64,000 nucleotides of DNA from Paenibacillus oryzae (GTDB taxonomy: Bacteria > Bacillota > Bacilli > Paenibacillales > Paenibacillaceae): assembly GCF_001675045.1 (NCBI RefSeq), contig NZ_LYPA01000056.1, forward strand, positions 1 to 64,000. Direction: 5' to 3'. Shown piece by piece: positions 45,746 to 54,616 of the stretch. The notes under the pieces are model-generated. The model worked only from the letters and a program-made list of their open reading frames with translations. It was not told the DNA's origin and searched no databases. Every line of letters begins with the position of its first letter. Positions within the stretch are counted from its first letter, which is position 1. The position numbers and the translations under genes were made by a program.

Positions 45746-46359
45746 CCAACCTGTTCCTGTTTTTCGGGTTCTTGTTTAAAAATAACCTTGAAGATAGGGA
45801 AAAACACCCAAAATGAAATTGCACTGTTGATGATCATCGTAATAATGTCCGCTACGGTTTCTCCCGTCGCGCCCATTTCCCACGTGTTCATCAATAAATT
45901 GTAAATAGGGGCTTTGTAGAAGCCTTGGGCTGCCGCCGCGCCGATCGTGATCAGGATATAGGCAATCACGTACCAGAAAGCGGCTTTCCAGATGTTGCTG
46001 TTGGACTTAAAGGTAATGCTGCGCTGAGCAAAAAAGTTAATGATTTGCGCGATAGCGATTGTAATTTGCACGGCCAGGAAATACGCGAGGCCGCCTCCGC
46101 CGCCCGCAGCAAGGGCACCCGCCGCATAATCAAATACATAATAAGGACTGCCGTCGAAGTTTTGGCCCATCTGCAAAATTTGAAAGCTGGTATCCACTAG
46201 CGAGGTTTTTCCAAACCAGCTTTTGAAAAGAGGCATCAGCACAAACTGCAATACGGTAATGCCATTGCTTAATATAAAGAATATCAGGAATTGGGCAGCT
46301 ACGGGATGTTTTTTTTGAAAATTGGCCCATATCCCCTTTTTGCTTTCCTCACTGCTCAT
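45742..46359 (-). CDS. GtrA-like membrane protein
   Basis: A 205-residue protein with four to five membrane segments (FLIFFILSNGITVLQFVL; FLAVQITIAIAQIINFFAQRSITFKSN; IAYILITIGAAAAQGF). The FFAQRSITFKSN stretch resembles the GtrA family, thought to flip lipid-linked sugars. It is longer than typical GtrA (about 130), with a Gly/Ala-rich loop. Coupled to the GT2 gene. Confidence 0.7.
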   Translation of the reverse strand: MSSEESKKGIWANFQKKHPVAAQFLIFFILSNGITVLQFVLMPLFKSWFGKTSLVDTSFQILQMGQNFDGSPYYVFDYAAGALAAGGGGGLAYFLAVQITIAIAQIINFFAQRSITFKSNSNIWKAAFWYVIAYILITIGAAAAQGFYKAPIYNLLMNTWEMGATGETVADIITMIINSAISFWVFFPIFKVIFKQEPEKQEQVG

Positions 46360-46410
46360 TTTCTCACTCTCCTGTTGACTTTGCCACCGTTATAAAATGG
46401 AACTGTTCGG

Positions 46411-48822
46411 CTAAGTGTGTTTATGCATGCTGCTTCTTTCTTTGAGGAAGTGGCGCAGGCCTTTGAAGAATTGGCCGTTTACAATCATAAGCAGCCCATC
46501 CAGCATCGGCATATTGATAACGCCCCCGGTCATTCTGGCGATGCCTCTGAACGGCATATTGTAAACCGACATCGTAATCAGGTTGGCCGTGCTGCGTTTG
46601 CCTGTTTTCCTCAGGAACCAATGCGCAAAGGTAATGAGCCTGTAAGCAAAGCGGGCAAATCCGCCGCGCGCATATTGACATTGCTCGATGGTATCGTTAT
46701 AACCCAGCGGGCGGCTGCGGTCCCATTTGGAAACCGGCGGTTTCCTGCCCAGCAGCTGCTCGAATTCGATATCGCTAACCGCATTTGCTTTTCCGGAATA
46801 ATACGATGGCAGCTGCTCCCGGCTGTATGGCAGAGGAGCGCCGGTGCCTGCGACAAACTGCTGTCCTGTCAGCTTGATGTCTGCGCTGGATGCCCCGATC
46901 ATGATCTGATACGTGCCTTCCTCCACTTCCCATTTGTTCGTTACGACGTTAAAATAACGGAACGTTTTATCGTCAAACGGGATGCTGACGCGTTTGGATT
47001 CGCCCGGCTGCAGGGCCACTTTAATGAAGCCCTTGAGCTCCTTCTTCGGTCTGAATACTTCTCCCTTATCATTGCCTACATACAGTTGGGCAACCTCCAT
47101 GCCATACACGGTTCCGCTATTGGTCAGAGTGAAGGAAACGCCATCCTCCTGAACCTCAATGTCGGAGTAATCAAAGGAGGTGTAGCTAAGGCCAAAGCCA
47201 AACGGGAACTGCACCTTTACATCCGCTGTATCGTAATACCGGTAGCCGATATACAAGCCTTCGCGATACTCCACACTGACCTCCTTGCCCGGAAAATGAC
47301 GGAGGGAAGGCGTATCCTCGTAACGCAGCGGATAGGTTTCCGCCAGCTTGCCGGATGGATTCACCTCTCCGGTCAGCACTCTGACGATGGCGGGAGCCCC
47401 GGCTTGTCCGCTCAAATAGCCGTGCAGCAGCCCTTTGACCTTGCCGATCCAGGGCATGTCAACGGCAGCGCCGCAGGAAAGCACAACAACGATATTAGGG
47501 TTGCTTTCAGCTACGGCATGCAGCAGCTGAATTTGATTGTCGGGAATGCTCATGTTTTGCCTGTCCAGACCTTCCGCTTCCGTAACCTCGTCCAGTCCCA
47601 GAAACAGCAGCACAACATCGCCTTTTTGGGCAAGCGCGCAAGCCTGGTTTAGTTTGGCGGCATTTTTTTTGCCGTAACGCTCAAAGCCGGGCTCGTAGCC
47701 AACAACCGTCAGCTGGGATTGCTCCAAAGCGCCAAGCGCATGCTCCAGCTTTGCAGGATTGACAATGGAGGAGCCTGCACCCTGATAACGCGAATCTGCC
47801 GCAAAATCGCCGATTACGGCAACCTTGGTTCCTTTGCCAAGCGGAAGCAGCTTGCCTTCATTTTTTAGCAGCACAATAGACTCTTCCGCCGCTTTTTGAG
47901 CTTCATAATGATGCTGCTCTTTATCTATTTCTTTTTTATACGGCTTCTCATAAACGGCTTCGGTTGTAAAAATAAGATGCAGCAAACGATCCACGCATTC
48001 GTCCAGCACAGCCTCATCCAGCTTGCCGCTTTGAATCGCCGCAATAATTTCGCGATTGGTTTCTCCACCCGTGGTTGGCATTTCCAGCTCGTTCCCGGCA
48101 ATCAGGCCTGCGACCCGGTCGTTGCAGCCGCCCCAGTCCGTTACGACAACCCCGTCAAAGCCCCATTCCTCGCGTAAAATGTCCCTCAGCAAATGGATAT
48201 GCTCATTCGTATAGGTGCCGTTCAGCATGTTGTAGGAGGACATGACCGATTGGGTTTGGCCTTCCTTAACAGCCATTTCAAACGCAGTTAAATAAATTTC
48301 CCTGAGCGTCCGCTCGTCCACGATCGTATCGACGGACATCCGTTTTTCTTCCTGGTTGTTGACCGCAAAGTGTTTGACGCATGCCGATACGCCCTTGCTC
48401 TGAATGCCCCTGATATAAGCGGCGGACAGCTTGCCGGCCAAATAGGGATCTTCGCTGAAATATTCAAAGTTCCGACCGCATAGCGGATTCCGCTTCATGT
48501 TGACGCCCGGTCCCAGCAGCACGTTTACCTTCTGGGCAACAGCTTCTTCTCCCAGCAGTTCACCTATCCGCTCGCCAAGCTCGACATTCCAGCTATTCGC
48601 AACCGTTGCCGCCGTCGGAAAACAGGTTGCGGGATCGCTTGGATTCAGGCCAAGATGATCCGCCGCCGCCGTTTGCTTGCGGATGCCGTGCGGCCCGTCT
48701 GCCAGAAATATATTGGGAATGCCCAAACGCTGGATATCCTGGGTTTGCCAAAAATCCTTCCCCGACATAAGGGATGCTTTTTCTTCCAAAGTCATTTGTT
48801 TGATGATGTCGCCGTATTTCAT
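46411..48822 (-). CDS. Glycoside hydrolase family 3 (beta-glucosidase type), copy 1
   Basis: An 803-residue paralogue of the GH3 at 42185-44596, similar over its whole length. Nucleophile Asp229 (GVVVTDWGG), GH3 C domain, fibronectin III-like domain and the same C-terminal amphipathic tail. ATG at 48822 is preferred over 48828 because it matches the start and length of the paralogue and gives better spacing from GAGGT. First gene of the unit GH3, GtrA-like, GT2, GH3. Confidence 0.9.
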   Translation of the reverse strand: MKYGDIIKQMTLEEKASLMSGKDFWQTQDIQRLGIPNIFLADGPHGIRKQTAAADHLGLNPSDPATCFPTAATVANSWNVELGERIGELLGEEAVAQKVNVLLGPGVNMKRNPLCGRNFEYFSEDPYLAGKLSAAYIRGIQSKGVSACVKHFAVNNQEEKRMSVDTIVDERTLREIYLTAFEMAVKEGQTQSVMSSYNMLNGTYTNEHIHLLRDILREEWGFDGVVVTDWGGCNDRVAGLIAGNELEMPTTGGETNREIIAAIQSGKLDEAVLDECVDRLLHLIFTTEAVYEKPYKKEIDKEQHHYEAQKAAEESIVLLKNEGKLLPLGKGTKVAVIGDFAADSRYQGAGSSIVNPAKLEHALGALEQSQLTVVGYEPGFERYGKKNAAKLNQACALAQKGDVVLLFLGLDEVTEAEGLDRQNMSIPDNQIQLLHAVAESNPNIVVVLSCGAAVDMPWIGKVKGLLHGYLSGQAGAPAIVRVLTGEVNPSGKLAETYPLRYEDTPSLRHFPGKEVSVEYREGLYIGYRYYDTADVKVQFPFGFGLSYTSFDYSDIEVQEDGVSFTLTNSGTVYGMEVAQLYVGNDKGEVFRPKKELKGFIKVALQPGESKRVSIPFDDKTFRYFNVVTNKWEVEEGTYQIMIGASSADIKLTGQQFVAGTGAPLPYSREQLPSYYSGKANAVSDIEFEQLLGRKPPVSKWDRSRPLGYNDTIEQCQYARGGFARFAYRLITFAHWFLRKTGKRSTANLITMSVYNMPFRGIARMTGGVINMPMLDGLLMIVNGQFFKGLRHFLKERSSMHKHT

Positions 48823-49038
48823 TTTCATACCTCATTTTCAGCCTTTGCACATGTACGATGATGACATTGCCAAAAGCACTTCTGATTGAATTGGGAAATC
48901 AAAATGGATACCGATAAGCTGCATAAATACACCATGAACATTGTATGTGCTTTCATGATCGTAAATTTAGACTAAACGATCGCTGCCAAAATAACCATCA
49001 ACCAATAGTTAGGGGAGGCAACTTTTAGTTTACTCATG
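48823..49038. promoter_or_regulatory. Upstream region of the GH3/GT operon
   Basis: AT-rich, about 215 bp, no gene. It should contain the operon promoter. I see no confident -35/-10 pair or operator. Confidence 0.4.
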
Positions 49039-49039
49039 C

Positions 49040-49085
49040 AAAAAACCGGTCCGACGCGCATTCACATGCGAATCAAACCGGCTTT
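49040..49085 (-). terminator. Terminator overlapping the LysR gene end
   Basis: Interrupted stem: outer CCGG / CCGG and inner CGCAT / ATGCG, followed by T6 on the minus strand. The LysR stop codon lies within it. Confidence 0.75.
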
Positions 49086-49954
49086 AGGCCTTCCTTTACG
49101 TAGCTTTGGAACAATGCGATGGCTCTGGACTGAGAGCCCCTTTTGCGAACGGCCAAATAGAAGCTTTGGGCCATCTTTTCGGTAAACCGGATCATTTGGA
49201 GATCATCGTCCCTGAACGCTTCCTCCACGATGTCAATGGATATAATGACAGAGCCGTTTAATTTGCATAAACGATGAGCCGATATCATATTGCCAAATTC
49301 GTGAATGACGTTAGGGGTGAAGCCATGCTCCAGGCATTTGACCAAAAAGCTGTTTTCCTTGTCGTTGCCTATAGAATGCAGCACTAGCGGCTCGTTCTCC
49401 AAATCATCCACCGAAATTTCGTTTTTATCTGCCAGAGGGTGGCCTCTCCGCACAATCGCCACAAGCTCCCCTGTTGCAATAAGCTCATAATCACAGCTTT
49501 CCAGATCATCCGGCTGCATGACCAGTCCAACGTCGACATCATCGTCAAACAGCTTGCCCATTGGATAATCATCCGGAAATTCCCGCAGCTTTATTCCTAT
49601 ATCGGAATGAAGCTCGGAGAACCGGTACAGGTAATCGACGGGAAGCAGGGCTGAGGTGGAATATGTGAGGACAACGTTCAAAATGCCCTTTTTGCCGCCG
49701 ATAATGCTGATTTCCTTTTTGATGTCCTCCATCAAATACAGGATATGTTTAGCCCGCGCATACAGCAGCTCTCCGGCCTGGGTCGCTTCCATTCCGCGCG
49801 GTCCCCGCGAGAACAGCTCCGATTCCAGCTCAAGCTCCAGATGCTTGATCGTTTTGCTGATGCCTTGCGGTGTAATATATAGCTCCTTGGCTGCCGCCGT
49901 TACGCTTTTTTTCTCGTATACCTTGAGGAAATATTCCAGGGCCTCTGTGTTCAT
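49073..49954 (-). CDS. LysR-family transcriptional regulator
   Basis: A 293-residue regulator with N-terminal winged helix (SVTAAAKELYITPQGISKTIKHLE) and a LysR substrate-binding domain from about residue 90. Start 49954 (MNTEALEYF) follows AAAGGAAG; the longer frame to 50002 is not supported. It is divergent from the UDP-galactopyranose mutase gene, a common layout for LysR control of the neighbour. Ligand unknown. Confidence 0.92.
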   Translation of the reverse strand: MNTEALEYFLKVYEKKSVTAAAKELYITPQGISKTIKHLELELESELFSRGPRGMEATQAGELLYARAKHILYLMEDIKKEISIIGGKKGILNVVLTYSTSALLPVDYLYRFSELHSDIGIKLREFPDDYPMGKLFDDDVDVGLVMQPDDLESCDYELIATGELVAIVRRGHPLADKNEISVDDLENEPLVLHSIGNDKENSFLVKCLEHGFTPNVIHEFGNMISAHRLCKLNGSVIISIDIVEEAFRDDDLQMIRFTEKMAQSFYLAVRKRGSQSRAIALFQSYVKEGLKPV

Positions 49955-50122
49955 ATGTCTTCCTTTCGCGAGTGGGACCAACTGATGATAACAGTATAGC
50001 ACAAATCCAAAAAGCGCAATCCCCCAGCCCGAAGCAGACTTCCTTCTCCCGCCAAAAAAGGCATATTGCTAAATGTGAGCCGGTGTGGAAAAATAGATTC
50101 ATTACAAACAAGGAGATTTGCC

Positions 50123-51226
50123 ATGTATGACTATTTGATTGTGGGCGCGGGTTTGTACGGCGCTGTTTTTGCCCATGAAGCAACCAAACGGGGCAAGCGT
50201 TGCCTTGTGATCGACCGCAGAGCCCATATCGGAGGAAATGTCTATACCGAGCTGCGGGAGGGCATCAACATTCATGCCTACGGCGCGCACATTTTTCATA
50301 CGAATGACAAAACCATTTGGGATTACGTGCATCAATTCGCGGAATTCAACCGCTACACCAATTCCCCGATCGCCAATTACAAGGGGGAGCTATACAACCT
50401 TCCGTTCAACATGAATACCTTTCATCAATTGTGGGGCGTCGTCACTCCCGAGGAAGCGCGTCTTAAGATCGAGGAGCAGAGGAATGCAGCCGGGATTGCC
50501 GAACCGCAAAACCTGGAGGAGCAGGCCATTTCGCTTGTCGGAACGGATATTTACGAAAAGCTGATCAAGGGTTATACGGAAAAACAGTGGGGCCGTCCGG
50601 CTAATGCATTACCCCCTTTTATTATTAAAAGGCTGCCGGTTCGTTTTACCTATGACAACAACTATTTTAACGACCGTTATCAAGGCATTCCCATCGGCGG
50701 TTATACCGGAATGATCGCTAAAATGCTGGAGGGCGTCGAGGTTAGGCTACATGTTGATTATTTCAGCAATCGCGCGGAGCTGGATGCTCTTGCCGCCAAA
50801 GTGGTCTACACCGGTATGATCGATCAATATTATGATTACCGGCATGGCGTATTGGAGTACAGAAGCTTGCGCTTCGAGTCCAGGACGCTGGAGCATACCT
50901 CTAATTATCAAGGGAATGCCGTCGTCAACTATACGGACGCGGAGACGCCGTTCACCCGCATCATCGAGCATAAGCACTTTGAGTTCGGAACCCAGGAAAA
51001 AACGGTTATTACGGAAGAATATCCAACGGAATGGAAACCTGGCGACGAGCCCTACTATCCCATCAACGATGATAAAAACAGCTTGATTTACCGAAAATAC
51101 AAGGCGCTTGCCGATCAGGAAAGCAACGTTATTTTTGGAGGCAGGCTGGCAACCTATGCCTATTACGACATGCATCAGGTCATTGCAGCTGCCCTGCATG
51201 CGGCGCGCAAGGAGTTTGGCGCTTAA
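50123..51226 (+). CDS. glf: UDP-galactopyranose mutase
   Basis: A 367-residue flavoenzyme interconverting UDP-galactopyranose and UDP-galactofuranose. It has the FAD-binding N-terminus YLIVGAGLYGAVFAHEA, the GLF signature INIHAYGAHIFHTND, active-site region YTEKQWGRPANALPP and the C-terminal NVIFGGRLATYAYYDMHQ. Start 50123 follows AGGAGA at 7 nt. It supplies galactofuranose for surface glycans, which fits the nearby glycosyltransferase. Confidence 0.95.
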   Translation: MYDYLIVGAGLYGAVFAHEATKRGKRCLVIDRRAHIGGNVYTELREGINIHAYGAHIFHTNDKTIWDYVHQFAEFNRYTNSPIANYKGELYNLPFNMNTFHQLWGVVTPEEARLKIEEQRNAAGIAEPQNLEEQAISLVGTDIYEKLIKGYTEKQWGRPANALPPFIIKRLPVRFTYDNNYFNDRYQGIPIGGYTGMIAKMLEGVEVRLHVDYFSNRAELDALAAKVVYTGMIDQYYDYRHGVLEYRSLRFESRTLEHTSNYQGNAVVNYTDAETPFTRIIEHKHFEFGTQEKTVITEEYPTEWKPGDEPYYPINDDKNSLIYRKYKALADQESNVIFGGRLATYAYYDMHQVIAAALHAARKEFGA

Positions 51227-51230
51227 TATC

Positions 51231-51296
51231 AAAAAAATCGCCCTTTCTCAAGATGGCCGTGCGATGGCCTTCTATAGAGAAACTGGCGATTTTTTT
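51231..51296 (+). terminator. Terminator after glf
   Basis: Stem AAAAAAATCGCC / GGCGATTTTTTT with imperfect inner pairing (TTTCTC / GAGAAA). A and T tracts on both sides allow use from either direction. Confidence 0.9.
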
Positions 51297-51371
51297 ATTC
51301 CCTCACCGTAATTTATTTAGTAGTTTGTTCAGTAATTTGGTCAGATTTAATTAGCATTTTTTCAACAGAGC

Positions 51372-52901
51372 TCATTTTTTTGCTTCTTTTTTCTTTGTGT
51401 CCCAATTGATTGTTGCAGTTAATGCATGATGTACATATTTTCCGCCAAGCCACAGGCAAAGCACTGATATCGGGAGGGCGGCAAGCGTCAGCAGTCCCAG
51501 CAGTTCCCAGGCAGGCGCAACCCCGCCGGCAGGAGCAATTGGATAGAAATAGCGATCCAGCAAGCTGCTATGCGTACCCGCAAGCCAATATAAAGGGAAA
51601 ATCAAAATATATAAAAAGGTGAAGCGATAAAAAACAAATCTTAATTGCAGCAGTGACAATATAAAGATCATCGCAATTGTTCGAAGCAAAATGGAATAAG
51701 CTGTCCATGGAATTGCTTCAAAGGCTGCCGGCTCTGTTTTGCCCGTCAGTACGGCTGCTCCCAGCCCGATATAGTAGCCAAGGGCCAGTATCAGCATCCA
51801 CTTAATTGCCAATACCGCATGTGCAGCAACATTTGCCGTTAACAAAAGGCTTCTTTTGATAGGAAAACCAAGCTGCCAAACCATTGTTTTCCGATGAAAC
51901 AAATCCCAAAATAACATCAGCATAACGGCAATCAAGGTGGGAAGCACAAACATCCCGGAGCTGTTATCTGTTCCATCCAGCGGTTTGCCCGCAAAAAAAG
52001 CAGTTGCCGTCCACGCAATGAGAATAGCGGAGACTATAATGACAAAAGGCAGCTTTTTTTCATAATAGCGGAAACCGGACAGTTCAAGCCGGAACACCGC
52101 AGAAAAGGCGCTTTTGCTCTTTAGTGCAACAGCCTTTTCCTTTTTGTCCGTTACGCTGCCTGCTCTGGCTACGCTTTTGTTAAGGGTGACCGACGAACTT
52201 GTGAGCATGGCAATTCCTTTGCTTGCAATAAGCCGCGACAAGCCAAATGCTACAGGAATACCCGCCAGCAGAGCTACTCCGGCATACAAAAGCATTCGGG
52301 CGCTGGTGAACAGATGCGCTGTATCTTCATTCAGGACTGAAATAACTCCAATCGTTCCAACAGCTGCAAAAAAAACGCAGGCATAAGGAACAAGGGTAAT
52401 CATTCGGGACCGACCAGAGGCCATAAAGGCAATCGACATACCATAGCTGACAGACAAAGGAACGACCGCTGCGCCAAGCGCCAGACTGGAGAGGGACAGC
52501 GATAAAAGCTGACCGGCAGGCAGCGCCTGCATGGATCCGAACAGTGTCAGCAGAACATATACGGTCAGGCAAACCAATAACATGACAGGGGCTGCCAACA
52601 TCCCCATCAGTAGTAACGCCCTCATTTTTGCCGACACCAGCAGCCGTCTTGAATGCGGAAGCGTCAGCCACCAATCTCTGAATGGCGATGCCGGAATTGA
52701 AATCATTTGAATGGCCGATACCATCAGCATCGTTACCATGACCAGGGCCGGGCCAAAGAGAAACAAAAACTCAGGGGCGTTTTGCTCCCTAAAGAAATAT
52801 CCCACCCCGGCTAGACCTAAAATATAATAAGTAATCAGCAAAGGGAAAGGCTTGCCAATTGAACGATACTCCAATCCAATCAGTTGCTTCATAATGGTCA
52901 T
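51372..52901 (-). CDS. ABC-2-type transporter membrane protein
   Basis: A 509-residue protein with about twelve hydrophobic segments in two halves, separated by a cytosolic stretch near residues 235-265. It forms the membrane part for the ATPase directly upstream, with which it overlaps by 4 nt (ATGA). Such GntR-ATPase-membrane units resemble the Bacillus ytr system that responds to cell-wall antibiotics. Substrate unknown. Confidence 0.82.
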   Translation of the reverse strand: MTIMKQLIGLEYRSIGKPFPLLITYYILGLAGVGYFFREQNAPEFLFLFGPALVMVTMLMVSAIQMISIPASPFRDWWLTLPHSRRLLVSAKMRALLLMGMLAAPVMLLVCLTVYVLLTLFGSMQALPAGQLLSLSLSSLALGAAVVPLSVSYGMSIAFMASGRSRMITLVPYACVFFAAVGTIGVISVLNEDTAHLFTSARMLLYAGVALLAGIPVAFGLSRLIASKGIAMLTSSSVTLNKSVARAGSVTDKKEKAVALKSKSAFSAVFRLELSGFRYYEKKLPFVIIVSAILIAWTATAFFAGKPLDGTDNSSGMFVLPTLIAVMLMLFWDLFHRKTMVWQLGFPIKRSLLLTANVAAHAVLAIKWMLILALGYYIGLGAAVLTGKTEPAAFEAIPWTAYSILLRTIAMIFILSLLQLRFVFYRFTFLYILIFPLYWLAGTHSSLLDRYFYPIAPAGGVAPAWELLGLLTLAALPISVLCLWLGGKYVHHALTATINWDTKKKEAKK

Positions 52902-53620
52902 GCGAACACTTCCCTATAAAAGGCTTCTACCGATTTCCCTTGCTGGCGGAGCTGATCTACCTTCCGGGCGGCTTTAATTTCTCCGTTGCCGATCATAACT
53001 AGATGATCAAATAAAAGCTCCATCTCCCGGATGTCATGCGTCGCAATCAGAAAAGTCCTTGTTCCGTCCGCAAGAGCGCCAACAACGGTGGATGCAATTT
53101 GCTCCCGGGAAATCATATCAACTCCAGTAAACGGCTCATCAAGAATAACAAGCGGCGCCGTTCTGGACAGGCAGGTCAGCAGCTGAAGCCTCGCTTCCTC
53201 GCCCCGGGACATAGAGGAAATGCGCGTATGACTTGCTATTTTCAAATCCTCTGTTAACTGCTCACATTGTACTTGATCCCAATCGGGATAAATGCCTTTA
53301 GCAAAGGCCAGCCATTGAGCGGCCGTCTGCCAGCCTGGCAGTCCTCCCCGATCAGGCAGCAGCGACAGCTTGCGAAGCGCGGCTTCTCCCGCCGGCTCGC
53401 CAAATATGGCGACAGTCCCGCTACTGGCGGTAGCCAAGCTGGAAATAATGCGCAGCAGCGATGATTTGCCCGCTCCGTTTGGGCCAAGCAGTCCGGTTAT
53501 CGTTCCTTTTGGAACCTCAAAGCTGACCTTGTTCAATATGGTTTTTTTTCTGGCGGTAAGCGAAACATCTATGCAGCTAACCGCGGCTTCTCTCTCTTTG
53601 CCTTCATTGTTGCTTTCCAT
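52898..53620 (-). CDS. ABC transporter ATPase of the GntR-controlled unit
   Basis: A 240-residue ATPase with Walker A GPNGAGKSS, the variant signature MSRGEEARLQL (in place of LSGGQ) and Walker B LVILDEPFTGVD. The same variant class occurs in YtrB-like ATPases. It is coupled to the membrane gene and lies 2 nt after the GntR gene. Confidence 0.9.
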   Translation of the reverse strand: MESNNEGKEREAAVSCIDVSLTARKKTILNKVSFEVPKGTITGLLGPNGAGKSSLLRIISSLATASSGTVAIFGEPAGEAALRKLSLLPDRGGLPGWQTAAQWLAFAKGIYPDWDQVQCEQLTEDLKIASHTRISSMSRGEEARLQLLTCLSRTAPLVILDEPFTGVDMISREQIASTVVGALADGTRTFLIATHDIREMELLFDHLVMIGNGEIKAARKVDQLRQQGKSVEAFYREVFA

Positions 53621-53622
53621 GA

Positions 53623-54006
53623 TTAATCCTCCTTCTCTCCCAGCTCCAGCATTTCCTCGACGGACAGCCCAAGCGCCTTTGCCGTCCTCTTCAGTTCCTG
53701 CACCGCTGCTCTTGCCAATTCGGCGCGGGCTTTGCCGATAATCTCCATATCTCCGGTAACAAATGTCCCTTGGCCTCTGTAGGTAACAATCAAACCCGAA
53801 CGCTCCAGTTCCTGGTAGGTTCTAGCCGCTGTAGTGGGGTTCACTCTTTTGTCTGCGGCGAATTCCCTGACGGAGGGCAAACGCTGTCCGGTTGGAATAA
53901 TGCCGCTAACAATTCTGGCGCGGATCTGTTCAACAAATTGTTCATAGATCGGGCGCGAAGGATTTAAGGTAAACTCTTCAAAAAGCAGCGGCATTCCTTC
54001 ATCCAT
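53623..54006 (-). CDS. GntR-family regulator, YtrA type
   Basis: A 127-residue repressor: winged helix at about 25-85 (IPTGQRLPSVREFAADKRVNPTTAARTYQEL) and a short C-terminal helical dimer region (about 90-127) instead of a large effector domain, as in YtrA. Start 54006 (MDEGMPLLF) follows GAGGTGAAGG. It most likely represses its own operon through the two operators upstream. Confidence 0.92.
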   Translation of the reverse strand: MDEGMPLLFEEFTLNPSRPIYEQFVEQIRARIVSGIIPTGQRLPSVREFAADKRVNPTTAARTYQELERSGLIVTYRGQGTFVTGDMEIIGKARAELARAAVQELKRTAKALGLSVEEMLELGEKED

Positions 54007-54034
54007 GCCTTCACCTCGCTTCAAGCTTTGTAGC

Positions 54035-54096
54035 AAGTGTATGCATACACACCATACACTTCATAAGCAAAGTGTACCACATGCCACCATACACTT
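54035..54096 (-). promoter_or_regulatory. Twin operators of the GntR operon
   Basis: AAGTGTA-N13-TACACTT occurs at 54035-54061 and again at 54070-54096, identical arms and spacing, 35 bp apart. A possible promoter (TTGCAA, 18 nt, TACACT on the minus strand) overlaps the upstream copy. The arms resemble sites of YtrA-type regulators. Confidence 0.8.
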
Positions 54097-54190
54097 GCAA
54101 CATAAATAACCAGACCTTCCCACCATCATGCGGACAACACCAATAATCGCATATGGACAACACAAATATTTGCATATGGACATGTCAAAA

Positions 54191-54292
54191 AGGACTGCTT
54201 GTTACAGCAGTCCTCAGCACTTATTAGCAGTCTTCAGCACTTATTAGTAGCAGGCTTCAGCACTTATTAGCAGTCCTCAGCAGTCCTTCAGC
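54191..54292. repeat. Hairpin and 20-bp CAGCACTTATTAGCAG repeats
   Basis: AGGACTGCT / AGCAGTCCT hairpin (54191-54214), then CAGCACTTATTAGCAG-type units from 54215, 54235 and 54258, ending in CAGCAGTCCTT. No gene. 54097-54190 is also non-coding and repeats GCATATGGACA twice. Confidence 0.8.
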
Positions 54293-54347
54293 TAGCTTTA
54301 TCAAATCATAATTGGGTCAACCTATTAATCAGCGAGTGACTTGGTTT

Positions 54348-54538
54348 TGCCGGTCATTCATGACCGTTACAGCCTGAAATAGCCGGGTTTTTCTGGTCCA
54401 ACGGTCACTTGTGTCCTTTGGCGCTCCAAAGTGGCGCATACGGGCATGATTTTGAGCGGTTACGGACGCAAATGTCCATTACAATCCCAATTTCCATCAA
54501 AAGCAGCTTCTAAAGGTCATCCTTGTCCGCCAAAATAA
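54348..54538. repeat. 191-bp interspersed repeat, copy 2
   Basis: Collinear with 35145-35335, equal length, clearly homologous but diverged. The same TTACGGAC / ATGTCCATTACA dyad is kept. Confidence 0.8.
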
Positions 54539-54616
54539 ACCCGCCTCAACTACCTCACCGATTTACAAGATTGTTCGAGGCCGATGGATATTCCCGTTTT
54601 GCTTGACACGCCCCAG

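Noticed and set aside
46417..47652. 411-codon plus-strand frame antisense to GH3
   Set aside because: Shadow of the GH3 gene; a similar shadow exists on the paralogue.
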